The notes beneath the pieces are model-generated. The model worked only from the letters and a program-made list of their open reading frames with translations. It ran no database searches and had not been told where the DNA came from. Below are positions 23,035-35,328 of a DNA stretch of 64,000 nt, one piece after another; position 1 is the stretch's first letter; each line of letters begins with the position of its first letter. The position numbers and the translations under genes were made by a program. The stretch is from Meandrina meandrites (lineage: Eukaryota; Cnidaria; Anthozoa; Scleractinia; Meandrinidae): the NCBI GenBank assembly GCA_963693305.1, contig OY855910.1, positions 18,764,362-18,828,361 on the forward strand, read 5' to 3'.

Positions 23035-26000
23035 ATGTCATCTCGGGGAGTCGATTGTCACGATGCCCGCACGCCGGTTCATAATGGCGGCACAAACAAC
23101 GACCGATGTGCAAGCCAACCTTCTAGAAACGGTTTTAGTCCTGCCGGTCTTATTCAGCAGGTTTCGCCCGATAATTCTGGATCGATAGTCGACAGGTTGG
23201 TATAGAGTGTCTGTGTATATAACAAATATTTAACTGTTTTCGAAGGGCCAGTAGCATATCGCGCGCCGTTGAGGGTCATTCATGCAGTACATGGGCTCGC
23301 GCCCTCGTCTGTTATTCGGTTCGACCAACGAAAGTCTGTTACTCCGTAGCACGTGCTTCTATCGTATTCCAAGCTAATTAATAACATAAAAAACTTAGAA
23401 TACTTTTGATTTTAGGCTTCAGGAAGACAAAAGCAAAATTAGAAGTCAACCGGAACGTTTAGATTGATTCCTCACGATTACTAGAAACTCGCGGCCATGC
23501 AACGCTGGACGACATGAACACAAAGGTCAAATGAATGTGTCAAACATCAGTGAAGCATCGCGTCATGTAGTCTGCCGCCTTTATAGACTGATTCATGCCT
23601 GACCTTGATTCCTATATTTGCCAAGAATCGAAAGAATGGCCACAGTATACGTAATACCGACCCTATATAAAATGACATATAATAAGCGCGACCGCTTCGA
23701 TCACTTAAAAATGTAATTGGTTTGCTTTCTCGAAATTTCTTTTGTGGAATTTAAACAATCTCACTGCGATCACAAGGGCGACGTTCCCTTCAATTGCAAA
23801 CGGACTTAAAACCACGTGAATCTGTTTGGCATGTGGATTTAGTCCTCACACTTAGTTATCTGGTTATGGTTTAGCCATGGTAATGGGTATATAAAATACA
23901 ACAAACTAAAAGCATTTAATTTGTTACTTTTACCGTTTCCCCAAGTTTGGAAAATTGTCTCAACTTTTTACGAAGTGTACGGAGAGGTGGGACGCGGCGC
24001 GCGGGTGTCCACATTTTACGAATGATTGATTTTGTCACTGAATAATTGTATTGTATCCTATCCACGCACGTCGAATTTTTGCATTTGTGTTTGGCCGAAT
24101 CGAGTTTTTCGGTAGATAAAACAATCCAGTGTAATTATTGTTAAAATGAGGAAGCATTGGTCCTGAGGCGGCATTATAACAACGCAGCAGTGAATGCTAC
24201 TGAGCTGTATCTCAATTTACCAGTCTACCACCATGTGACCTATGACCTGCGATAGCACACTCGACTCAGTGCCATTCTCGCTGACGTCATAAATCTTCTT
24301 TGTGGTCTCCAGCTCTGTCGGCATCGGAAGATCGGAAAACATTGACAGATTCAAAGCAGAGTCGCCCGCCTCATTTACATTTGTATTTAAATTTAGCCGG
24401 TCAAATTGAATCACAACACAAAGTGTGAAATGTGTATTTGACATGGAAATGAGTCGCCTTGTTTTGATCGAAGGATCAATAATTTAGAGTCGAGAAACGT
24501 GTTTGAGATACTTTTCAACATTTATTGCATGCGTGGTTGACTCGAATATATAGTTCCCGCTTCTTGTTGTGACGCATATATTAATAGATTGCAAACTACG
24601 GGAAACTATAACGGCAGCAATCTCTCCGCTACACAAAGTAATCGCGTTATGTTGTTGCAGGTATTTTGTCGGATGGCTTGCATGATGTACGGGGTATTCA
24701 CTTACGGCAGTTAAACAGGACTTTTGGCATAAAAACGAAATGACCAGCAATCGTGTCACGTTGTCGTATCACGGTTCCTTCGTGGTCTTGAGTAGTCACG
24801 CAACGCTTCTTCATAGCGGTGCTGGACGCGACGATCTAAATAAACGCGTTTTTTAACCGTTAAACGTCTTTTGGTGCTATGATGCTAAATTTTCCTAACC
24901 TTTGCTAGAAAAACACTTTTTTTACAGTGCAGCAAGATTTTGATGAAGATTCCATGTTTTAACATGGAAGTCCAAAAAATGTACACTATTTTACTTTGGC
25001 TCATGCGCATAAAGCAAAATTTGTTCTCGCTTCCTTCAACTCAACTCCTCACATCTTTCCTTCTGGCCAAAAAAGTTTTGACTTAAACCCTGGAAGGATG
25101 TTGATCAATTACAGGAGTATTGGTGGCCTGTTTTATCATCAATTTTGCACCAAAAATGATCATGTTATTGTTTTCTTCGATTAGCTCTGTCAGAATGTAG
25201 TCGATATACAAAATGAACAGTCCTCTGAAAAGATCTATCGTAGCTGTATCAGTTGCTTGTAACAAAAATCCGCTGTCCCCAAATCCATCGTTAGTTTCCC
25301 GTTCTTTGCAGTCTTCCCCAGTCTTAACCAGTACTTTCACAAGTTCTTTGTTCTACCGAAGTAAACTATTGTTTTGAAGTTTCCTTCGATTTGAGGCTAA
25401 GCGACTTTGGGATAAAGGCAAAAGAAATACTAGGAAAGGTTGTTGGGGTGTGAATTTTCTGGAGTAGCCAAGATCGGCGGATCATTTGCAGTAGAATGAA
25501 ATCTCTTGATATTTTTTTTTTGTACACCTGTAGCTGAGTTTAGTCCTGATCAGGGAAAACTGCAGTGTTTTGGTTTTTACGTGCCATCGTTTTTCCCAAA
25601 ACAAGTAAGAATACGTAGACTATTGAAGTTGCACAGATATGGTTCTGTCGATAAAGTAATCATGAGTGGATTACACACTATGCGATGTCTTATAGATGGC
25701 GTTCCTGTTTTCATCCAAAAGTGCGGCAATGGCTGTCCACCTGGTGGGAAACATTTCATATCAAAATTCAAAGAAAGTGAATAGAAAGAAAAGGTAGAGA
25801 CTTTGGTAATATTTTGAGCGTACCAAGAGGTTTACTTATTGAAAAGCAACGCGAGTGGCGGCGAAGAACGTCTTCTTTGTAGACGGAAAAAACTTTTGCT
25901 TGTTTCAAAAGAAATCAGCTCTAAATCTGTTTTTTTACCTGTATTTTATATTTCTATCGTATCTAGGAAAGCATAACTGTTTTGTGGTTCTTTTGTATGT

Positions 26001-27789
26001 GATGGCTACAAATATATCGTACAACAAATTCACCCCTGCTTCAGTACAGACTTAAATTGTATTTACGCCCCATAGATAGACTGCGTTCATTCAGGTGCCT
26101 AAATGATCACCGTCTGCTGGTGAGTCGAGCGTCATTCTTCATCGTCGTCCTCATAGAACATAAGTTAACATGGCATGACATGACATAACATAACACGATT
26201 ACTGACTCGCTAAACTCGTGTTTAGTTAACCGATCATTCTAATAATTTTCATTTCCTGTTGTAGATCGTACTCGAGCAATGATCCTCTATGGCAGGAGGT
26301 GGCCAAACGATATCAACAGATAATCGAAAAAGAGTGCAAACTACTCGACCAGTATCCTGTCTTCTATGACGGTCAAATGATTCCCCGGACTACTCCTGTG
26401 ACCGTGACAGTGAATGCAGCGTCCAGACGTAAAGAAGGTACCACCAAAAAAGACCGACACCATGCAAAACGGCAAGAAAAGGAAGCGTCAAAATGCAAGT
26501 TAACGGAAAATGATACGGAAATAGGCAATATCTCCATAAACGAGTATGTATGTAGCAGCATTGTAACGGAGAATATAGAAGACAATAGCCTTCCTAAAAT
26601 TGTGGAAGTTTATAGCTTGAATTCTCCAAAGTTGCCAAATGAAGTGACAGCAGTCCAGAAGACAAATGGACAAGGATCTGGGCGGAAGAGAGAAAACCAA
26701 AGTGTGCTTTCCTGTAACAACGAGGGAACGTCGAAAATGAATAATCACATGCCCATTGCAGAAACCTCTAAAAATGTCGAAATTCAAGATTCCAGCCTTT
26801 GTACTTCCAGTTCCCGGATAAAACCTTATTTGGTATCAGATAACTTTATAGATCTTACAATCGGTGACGAGGAAGAAACAAAGTCATGCAGTGTCAATGA
26901 TGAAACAGCATGTGGTGATGAAAGTTGTTCCAAGAAAAGCGTGAACGCGGACAACCAAAGTGAGTTCGATCAAACAAAGGAGGACAATGATAATGGAAAG
27001 GAAAATAAAAGTAACCGACGCAAACGTAAAGGTGTTTTCGGCAATAGAAGGAAAGGTAAAAGTAGATGTCAAGCACAAAGCCAGCAAAGTACCACCAGTA
27101 ACAGCCCAAAGATGAGTTGGGTTAGCAGTAGCTGTAACAGCAACAACTTCATCAAAGGTGGCACTGACAAAACTACTTGCGTTGACGACCACGAGAACAA
27201 TTATCACGATAAGTGTGAACAGAGCTTAAATGACCAGAACAACAACGATTGGAGAAAAGAAGAAAAAGCCCACAAGAACACGAGCTGCAGTAGTGTCAAC
27301 GGTGGCGTCAACATTTCATTAGACATGACTTATCGAGAGAATAAGATAACGACTCTCAAGGCCAGGCTGGCGAAACAAGAAGAAGAACTTTCTAAGCTAA
27401 GAACACAGAATGAAGGTAAACTATCAAAAGACAAGAGCCTAGAAGCACCACTTCAAGATGTCGGTGAGAAACAAAAAGAATCAGACCACAGAAATTCGAT
27501 TATTCAATGTCATGACATCCAGGAAGAAGCTGATACTGGTGAGGTGAATCTTGATGACATCTGTCAGCACGTGATCAAATCATTTGACCTCTTTAATGCT
27601 CGCCAGTGCAAGGGCCAGGCAAAAAGAAAAGAAGGGTTTCATACGCTGAACGAAAGAAACGCCTGTATTTTAAAGCAAGCTAACGGTAGAAAGTCAGATG
27701 TCAATGATCTGCATTATCTGCAACAAGGGAGCCAAGACGAATTTTTGTTTCAAGTTGGTTTGAGAAGGAGATCTCTGAACGCCACTTAA
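23035..27789 (+). CDS. Gene B: coiled-coil nuclear-type protein, close paralogue of A
   Basis: Proposed exons: 23035-23195 (ATG in frame, donor AG|gttggt) and 26265-27789 (acceptor gttgtag), phase 2, giving 561 residues; the intron is 3069 bp. Function unknown. Residues 63-73 are WQEVAKRYQQI. LPKIVEVYSLN aligns with the same block in A. F-I-D-L-T-I-G-D-E-E-E at 248-258 is a classic SUMO-interaction motif with an acidic flank. RRKRKGVFGNRRKGK at ~305-319 is an NLS-like cluster that matches A closely. A coiled coil spans ~410-435 (KITTLKARLAKQEEELSKL). DEFLFQVGL is at 545-553. The rest is polar and Ser/Asn/Asp-rich. The open frame extends upstream of 23035, but the earlier start is not ATG. Confidence 0.8.
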
Positions 27790-29331
27790 GTTTTTCATCT
27801 GGCCAACGTGATAGTAGTTCATGGCTTTCAAATTCTACAAACCATTATACGCCCATGGTGGCCAAAGGAATAGACTGATTGACAACGAACACTGTAGCCC
27901 GCCTCCGTGCTGGGGCTACCCCTATCCGGCCGTCGTATTTGCGTTTTTCACAAAAGACAAATATAGTTTCTAAACAGCTGATCCGCAGTGTTAAGAAGTG
28001 GTGCGAGCTTTTGTTATAAAAGCAAATGAAGTTCTTATTTTTTCAAGCATTGGTTGATTTTGCAGCATCGAAATAAGTCATTTTGTAATTCCTATAATTC
28101 GTTGTGCTTTCATTTGTAAGTTTTATGTATAGAAAAAACACCATCAAAAAAGTAAAGTTTATTTTTCGCAAGGAGTCCGTGACGGATGTTGCCAATTATA
28201 TACCTTCTATAAATCGAATGGGTGAAGTGCCATGCATTGCAGAACTGTGCTAAGTTCGTCACGTTGTAAGATATCTTGCGTGTCACCCTAATTTGCACTG
28301 ATAAGGATTTAGCATAGAACATAGCAGAATAATTTGCAGACAGCATAAAGTTAATGTTAGTACATTTTAAGCCCAAAATTAGTCTCCTAAAAGCCACATT
28401 TGAACACATGAGTAAGTCAATAATTTTATGTTATTATGTTGGACGTAGCTGCACACGCTACCAGAAATTACCGATTATTACATTTTGAACACGATATCCC
28501 GTGACGCCACTCAGGTCACGTACCGTAATTCTGATATATAACGCAATCCACTGAAAACAAATTCGTGTTCCCCCAACAGAAGTCGAATCTATGACCTTCC
28601 TCACACCGGTGAAAACTAGTTTTAAACATAAAACAGGGACGACGCCGGGAAATTAAGATTGGTGGGGCACATCCTTGCTAGAGACCTCATCAACCCGATC
28701 GCGAGTTGAAATAAAGTTATCTATCTATCGAGTGGAGAAGCAATATGGGTCCGAAAGCGCCCTTACGGAGTGTGGAAGATGCCACTTGCTGGGGGGTCCC
28801 GGGACACGCCCCTAGAAAAGATGAAAAATCTAATTACTCCGAGATGAAATAGGGTGCAATCTGGACGATTAAATTTGGCAAATGCTAGATTTCATATTGA
28901 ACATGAAGTGTTGAAATATTTAATGAAGTACAGTTGTGGTTGTGGTCAGATAAATAATAAAAATTTATTAAAATTACCTTTTCTAGTTTAGGAATTAAAT
29001 CATTCACACATGGCTTCAGTGAATCAACTTTTATATGTATATTTTAGCGTTCAAAAAATGGAAAGGATTTAATTGACAACGAATTTTCCAAAGAGATTTT
29101 GTTTGTCATTTGATGCTGAAACGAACTGATTTCTAATATCTGCCATACATCTCAGCCTGCCGCCATTTTGAGCTGTCCAAAGTCGGTACACCACCTACCC
29201 ACCGGTTGCGCCCCCCTTGTTCTATCGATTTCTGCAAGGTCGTGGGTTTGCCTTCTGTTGAAAGAAGTCAGAAACGGTTTCTTTCTTTCCGAGTAGCTTG
29301 TCTTGGGGACTGAAAAACACCTTTCTCAAGG
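27790..29331. other. Gene-free stretch after gene B
   Basis: AT-rich sequence, including presumed gene B 3' UTR. A tRNA-B-box-like remnant (agaagtcgaatctatgacc) lies near 28578. No gene or well-defined repeat recognised. Confidence 0.45.
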
Positions 29332-29622
29332 TAGGTAGGTAAGTTAAGTCTGTATACGAGCCTAGGGGCCCCTCAGGCCGGTGCTTATCCCGGTTTCCGT
29401 AGCATAAAGCGACTAGGAGTATTTCTACTCATCCCTGGATGGGATGCTAGTCCACCGCAGGGCTACCCCCAGCAGTAATACATACTTATACACCTGGGTG
29501 GTAGAGGCACTATGAGGGTAAAGCGCCTTGCCCAAGAACACAACGCAGTACCCCGGCCAGGGCTCGAACCCAGACCGCCCGATCCGGAGTCCAGCGCACT
29601 AACCATTAGGCCACCGCGCCTC
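29332..29622 (-). mobile_element. tRNA-derived SINE, full-length-looking
   Basis: Read on the minus strand, the head (GGGAGGCGCGG...) has an A box (TGGCCTAATGG) and a B box (GGTTCGAGCCC). A body follows with ggactagcatcccatcc and agtagaaatactcctagtcg. The 3' end is a short tacc repeat. A decayed copy of its tail is present at 19.24-19.40 kb. Confidence 0.75.
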
Positions 29623-29940
29623 CCATGGAAGGAGTTATTTGTGCAGCTTGTCTGTGTTATTTTCTTTGCCAGAGTAAACTAATAATACTGATGAGCCGCT
29701 TGCAAGTCAAGCACTGATTACCAACGAACTCACTTTGTTACCGGCTTTAGTTCCTTGGTTTTTCCTTGTCGTTGTGTAAATTAAAAAATATACCTATCAG
29801 TCAGTCATCCGCGAAGGGAGGGCTTATTGTCGAACTCTACCTACTTCGAGGAACAGTCTTTTGTTTGCCAATCTTGCTTTTCTATGAAACATTCGTGGTA
29901 CTAGGTTAGCAATTAAGCTACGGACTCTTCGGCTCTAATG

Positions 29941-30252
29941 AGCCTTAGTACCCATTAGCGACATAACCATCATAAAAATAAGCTTCTTATGTTCTAGTGT
30001 CGCCTTAACCTTTTCACATCACCTGCCAGCCTTTTTTCACATGCCGCCGCCATCTTAACATGATTATGTCGTTATGATTTTCACATTCCCACGGCAAATA
30101 AAAACAGCGTAATCATAGTCACAGACATAATCATAAGAGGATGATCGATCATTTTCTTATGATCATGATTATGTCGATCATATAAGGGTGCTTATGATCA
30201 TGTTTCAAGACAGCTCGATTATGCTTGTTATGCCGCTAGTGGTACTAGGCTT
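29941..30252. mobile_element. MITE-like element with internal ATAATCAT motif cluster
   Basis: The left end (29941-29974, agccttagtacccattagcg...) matches the reverse complement of the right end (30217-30252, ...ccgctagtggtactaggctt) with several mismatches, so these are degraded ~34-bp inverted repeats. The interior from 30058 is crowded with direct and inverted copies of atgattatg / cataatcat. No coding capacity. Confidence 0.65.
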
Positions 30253-30807
30253 AACATGATGGCAGTATCATTTTGTTTTTGATGTAGGCTGAACTTACAA
30301 ACGACTGAATGACATCAATCACCTCGCTTGAAAAATACTTCTGCGTTACCTCTCCCAACCATGAAGACGAGCGGCGGAACCCTCCAATGAACGAATAAAT
30401 AAAACAGTCACTTGGTTTGAATTATTGCCCCCGGGGTGAATATTTGTTTTATTACACCGGTTTTAACACGAACGCCTTAGTGTCAGGCCTCCATTCATTT
30501 GCAGCGTTTTGATTTGACTCGGCCAACTCTAACCTCAAAGACTGTGTAATCCTTCAACTTCTTCAACGCCGCGGCAATACAGTTTCACTATTTTCTCTGT
30601 TCAGTAACATCATTTTATATACGTTTGAATCTCATAGTGAGTATTGTCTGAAAATGTGACGTCAAAAAGTAGTCTATCATTATAACGGTTTAAAATAGAA
30701 GCATATCAAACTGCCAGGTTGCGTATTAAACATGGACGAAAGATATTTCTCCTCCTCCTTTCTTTATCTGCCACCTGTTGCTGTTTTTCTTATCTCCTTA
30801 ATTCTTC
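30253..30807. other. Gene-free stretch
   Basis: No gene or repeat recognised. The right part would lie downstream of gene D's polyadenylation site. Confidence 0.45.
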
Positions 30808-30813
30808 TTTATT
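30808..30813 (-). terminator. Poly(A) signal of gene D
   Basis: AATAAA on the minus strand, 10 nt downstream of the gene D stop codon (complement of 30823-30825). Confidence 0.5.
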
Positions 30814-30822
30814 GTACTTAAG

Positions 30823-32697
30823 TCAGCTTATATTTACACCATTTCTTGACGGTTGAAGTCCAAGTAAAGACAGGAATTCATCTTGTGTAAAAGCTTCTTT
30901 CCTTATGTCCGCTTTGACGTTCTCAAACATACATTTCTCCTTGAAAAGGGAAACTGTTTCATTAGTTTTCCTATCCAAATAACTGTCAATGTCTGGTGGC
31001 GCATCTTTTCGAAAATTATATCGAAATCTTTTTGTGTTTGACAGAAAAGTGTGTTCCGTACCCAGACGTTTGCGTCTTTTATATGTTGAAGATGGTTTGC
31101 TGTGTACTTTGTAGAAACCATTCTTGCATGATATTAGATCGTGATGATTTTTAACGGATACATCTCTCTCATTTTCATATAAAACTGATTTACCTAAAGA
31201 ATAGCCCTGATCTCCCTTTAATGATGTCAGAAATTCTTTCGATTCAAAGTTCCTTTCCTTACTCTCACTTCTCAGTCTGTTAATTGCCTTTTCCTGCTCT
31301 GCCAATAAAGCCTTCAAACTTTGTATTTTCTCCTCTGTTTTTGTTGAAGTGTTGCTTCTGTCTTTCAGTCTCTGCACGTGAAATGGTTTAAAAGCTGTAT
31401 CTTCTTCTACGATATCGCTTTCAGTGCAGTTAGTATTGTTAAAGCAGGTATTGGCTTCCTTCTCATCAGTAATGTCTGTGGGTTCATAGTTTAGCCAATA
31501 TGGTGGTTCCTCCGTTTGATCTGTATCATAAGGGTGAAAATCTTCCTCCCAGGAAATGGAATGGTTCCACCAGTCATCTGAAAAACTAACAGCGCGATGC
31601 ACGTCATGAGTGAGACAAAGTTACTCATTATTTCCTTTGATTTAACACGATGTCTGTGACGTCACTGTCACGGATCGTTATGATACCGCAATCCACGGGC
31701 AAAGAGAAAGTTAAGAATGTTGGATTGTCAAGGAAATAGTTATTTTGCACTTGTAGCTTGTCGAGATTTGCTATTTTCATATCCAAGAGTTAACTACTGC
31801 ACTAATGAGACATTTTCAATGCCTTTGGCACCTCGACAGACTATTGTTACGTTTTATTGTTATTAAAAAATTCTAAAACTAGTGAGCTGGTCAAGAGTAG
31901 AATAATTATGGAAACTTTGTGATATTCATTCTTCCCATCGATTTTATAGGATGATATCTTGACTCGCATTCACTGACATAATTTAATGATTGGGTAGCAC
32001 AACATCTGTGCGGACCTGAGGAAGACTTTCTTTTTACTCGAAAGCTTCCGGTCCTCAGTCTAGGAACTTGCCCTGTTGAGGCAGTGTTCGACTACTATTT
32101 ACATTTTGTTACATCAAAGACAGTTAAAAGAGCATACTTCAACAACCAAAGATTGAGTTAAAATTATAATGTATACTAAGACTGAATATAGATCGCCAGT
32201 GTCGCGGAAAATATGACTTTGCTGTTGCACCGCTGATAAAAATTCTTAGATCTACCTTGTGTGACAAGCAAAGGGTATTTTAATTAGGATGTTCGTAGCA
32301 AAGAAATAAAAACCTTCTCAGATACCCAGGGGTAATGAGAAGAGATTTAAGAGTTTAAAGAAAGACACAAAAGAAGCTTCAAGACCAACTACCTTTCAAG
32401 TCGTAGCGAATTCACCTCACGTGCGGTCCGCTTCCTTCCGAGCTCAGTAGAGTCTTCATTCACATACTGTTCGATTGTGTTTTCCTTAGTTGGAGCCACA
32501 GCTTGTGTACGATCATTTAAATCTTGGTTACTGCACGGAATTAAACTTTTCTGTGTTTCTGGAACTGTGTCACGTTTGTATCCATCTCGTTTTAGCCAGG
32601 TTGATTTAGGCCTCGTCATATCTGTAACGGGAGCAGCCATCAAAACACCCGGAAACTCGCTGTCCGCATGTTCGGCTCGAGTGAGTATTTTACCCAT
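30823..32697 (-). CDS. Gene D: short, diverged member of the coiled-coil family
   Basis: Proposed exons on the minus strand: 32697-32393 (ATG, donor AG|gtagtt) and 31585-30823. Keeping phase 2 requires the acceptor ctgttag at 31586. The nearer tttttcag at 31578 would put the join out of frame, so the splice site is uncertain. The model gives 355 residues, much shorter than A-C. Exon 2 opens SFSDDWW, then WEEDFHPY at ~114-121 looks like a degenerate form of WEEVALRY in gene C. The coiled coil is at ~186-207 (EEKIQSLKALLAEQEKAINRL). The basic cluster KRRKRLG lies after it, not before it as in A and B. DEFLSLLGL is at 337-345. I see no SUMO-interaction stretch. Exon 1 is unlike those of the paralogues. 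Confidence 0.7.
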
Positions 32698-34034
32698 ATC
32701 TCATAGCGTGTACCAACAACGGTTACCTGAGAAATTCACCTCCTCTTACGGTATTTCGATTAATAGCGCTTCTCAACACCACAACAAAATGAAGATTTGT
32801 GAAATACAGTTGTGTTCTGGACGAATCGTTTGTATCTAACTTAAAAGCGATCCTTGTGTTTTCATGGTTTGAACTACACGTTCAAGCTAACATGTCTTTT
32901 GTTCTGTTTCTTCGAGATCCCTTAAGAAGGTCTGTTTTAAATCACGGCTTCCGTATCTGTTCTCCTTGAATCAGTAACGGTTAACAGCGAGAGAGACGCT
33001 TGATTGAACATGGTAATATTGAACGTCTTTCAAAAGGCCTAATTAAATATTGATCACAGTCAAAACGATGGCAAAAAGGAATTGTTTATAAATTAATTTT
33101 ATTGTCTTTCTCCACCAATCAGCTGACACAGTAGAAAACCGCAACTAAAAAGAATTTATTTGACATGCGGGTTGACACTGCACTACTAGCTATGAATCAC
33201 GTATCACGGGGAAACAAACATGCATACATACACGTTTACGGATACATACGCGCACAAGGACACACGGTTTCTTCAGTCTACGCGCACGTACAGACATTAA
33301 CTACTGTCTGGAGAAACCAGTTCTTTGAATTGATTCACCTGTCTCTTAGTTTTAGCATCTGTTGTTTATGTCACGTGCGTGACTCGCATAAACAAAACTG
33401 TTCTGTTTCTTCCTCGTTCATTTCACTGTCAGAAAAGTCAAAGAAAGCTGATCCCGCAGTAAAATTCTCTATGGTGGCCATTCAGCAGTTTAATCATTAT
33501 AGTTTTTTGAATTAAGTGCTATATCAAACCAATATGCTCTAGCTTATCTTGACTGTCGTCACCTGTCTGCTGTTACATTTTATTACATGATTATTAAAAT
33601 CGCAATAATAATTAAGTGAGGTGCTGGGCCCTCTTGGGAATTCAAAAGTGCTCAATGCTACCTTCTTAAAATACTATTGTAAAGTGCTTAAATCACACGC
33701 CAGATTCGCCAAACGAGTCATTTTAATGCTCGTTACTACACGCATTAAACACTCCTTTAGTACCAGACTTTCAGCCAAATTAGAAGACTTGATGTTTAAC
33801 TTTAACCTACTTTATTTACATGAGATTATGGAACATTACTGCGTGGTATTATTTTAATGTTTGTCAAGTTTAGGTCATTTTAGCCAAAAAGGGCTACGAA
33901 GGCAGAGTACTGCAGAGCCTATCCTTAGCGATGCCCATATCCTCCAGTAATGTTAGTCGGCAAAACTAGGCCAGTTGACCACTAGCTAGTAACGTCATTT
34001 ACTATGTGCTATAGTTACCTATTGTAATTTATTT
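32698..34034. other. Gene-free stretch upstream of gene D
   Basis: Presumed gene D promoter at its left end; no TATA box is obvious on the minus strand. The rest is AT-rich without coding signs or clear repeats. Confidence 0.45.
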
Positions 34035-34635
34035 TGTCAAAGGGAACCTCTACTCTAATGACAAGTTGACATTGAATTCTTTGAAATAATCCCTAGGACA
34101 AGGGAGAAATAACATTTATTAGTGTATACCACACAAGTAAATAGTGCTTTCCGCGCGCCCTGATTGGTTCACTCGGAGGTGATTAGCAAAGTACTAATCA
34201 CCTCCGAGCAGCTGGAGGGAAACAAAATGGCTTCGCGCGTCGCTTTGGGTACCGAAAGTAATATTTTGGTCCGTTAGTTATTCAACTTGTGTGGTATATA
34301 CTAAAACAGTTATTGACCTCAGTGTCGGTGAAAGTGGTGGATAATTGTTAAATAGTAATAATAAATAATAAAAGAAAGATTATGGCTTTAAAATTTCCCG
34401 CGCGCCGCCATTTTGGATTTTTTTTTGCTGTGTAATAACACAAACTCAAAAGATCCTAACAATGGCGGCATCTATTTTACGCCATTAAATCAAAAATGGT
34501 GGCGCACGGGAAATTTAAAAGCAATAATCTTTTCCATTTTTTTGTTACCGCTATTAAATGTTATTTTTCTCTTGTCCCGTAAAATTTGGAATTAGGCACT
34601 ATTTCAAAAAATTCAACCTCAGTTTGTAAGCTTCC
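34035..34635. mobile_element. Foldback element with diverged long inverted arms
   Basis: The left arm (about 34035-34110) is the approximate reverse complement of the right arm (about 34552-34635); both contain the aaatgttattt...cccttgtcc block. Inside is a second inverted pair (aaatttcccgcgcgccgccattttgg near 34390 against aaaaatggtggcgcacgggaaattt near 34492). A solo arm occurs at 18.12-18.28 kb. No ORF of note. Confidence 0.65.
34172..34208. repeat. 15-bp perfect palindrome inside the foldback element
   Basis: ctcggaggtgattag (34172-34186) pairs exactly with 34194-34208 around a 7-nt loop. A related cacctccgag occurs near 20750 beside similar sequence, so it belongs to a dispersed family. 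Confidence 0.7.
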
Positions 34636-34950
34636 GTAATTACTGAGTAATAAATATGGAGGAGAACAGTGTTCAGTGATTTATCTGAGCTCAATCGGGA
34701 GAGAGTATTGGACCTTGGACAATGCAGTACAACAATACGATACACACTTATAATAATTATTAGCTAATATGGTTTCGGTGCGTCCCGCCGCAATCTGCCG
34801 GAATGCAACAGCTAGTTTACAGGTAAGCCACACAAAAAAAAAAGACAAAGAAAAAATTCTTCTAACTTGGGACGCATGAATGAAGAAACTTAAGTATACA
34901 AATTACTATGAGTGAAAGGGGACGGGACGGAGCTGGGCGGAAAAAGAAAT

Positions 34951-35328
34951 ATGGCTGTCGGTCGGCTTTCCTGCTGCTCTGCAACTTTTGTCGTGTTTAT
35001 GGTCATATTATTACTGTTGCAAACGCCTGCTCATAATGGAAAGATTACAAGTTTCACCTCCTCGCTAGCTGTAGCATCTAAACTAGATGTCAAGCATTTT
35101 CCTGGTCGAAATTCAGGATTACATCGCCGCCCACGTGCTCTGAATGTTCCTCCATCGCTTAAACTTCAAACAGGATTGAAGCTTGTAAACATCTCGCTCA
35201 CTGCTTCGTTTTTTGTCATTCTCGCCGGTGATGTTAGCCTAAATCCTGGACCGATCAGGGATCCATGCGTTTTGTGTGCAAAGGGCTGCCGAATGAATCA
35301 GAAGAATATCTTATTGCTAGCGACTTGA
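34951..35328 (+). pseudogene. LINE N-terminal leader with 2A-like GDVSLNPGP
   Basis: From the ATG at 34951, a hydrophobic segment (FVVFMVILLLL) is followed by FFVILAGDVSLNPGP, with the Asp codon at 35230. It matches the D-V/I-x-x-N-P-G-P core of 2A ribosome-skipping peptides, with Ser where Glu is usual. 2A-like sequences are known in CR1-type elements of marine invertebrates. CVLC just after it starts what should be a PHD finger, but the frame shifts. The rest of the zinc ligands (WSCTDCLFPG) appears in the neighbouring frame, with the middle of the finger missing. Confidence 0.65.

Noticed and set aside
25506..25784. 92-residue frame in the gene B intron
   Set aside because: No recognisable domain, start not ATG-supported by context, and no splice sites that would join it to gene B in phase.
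29332..29622. Functional tRNA gene at the SINE head
   Set aside because: A and B boxes are good, but the body continues into a shared SINE tail and the acceptor stem does not close.
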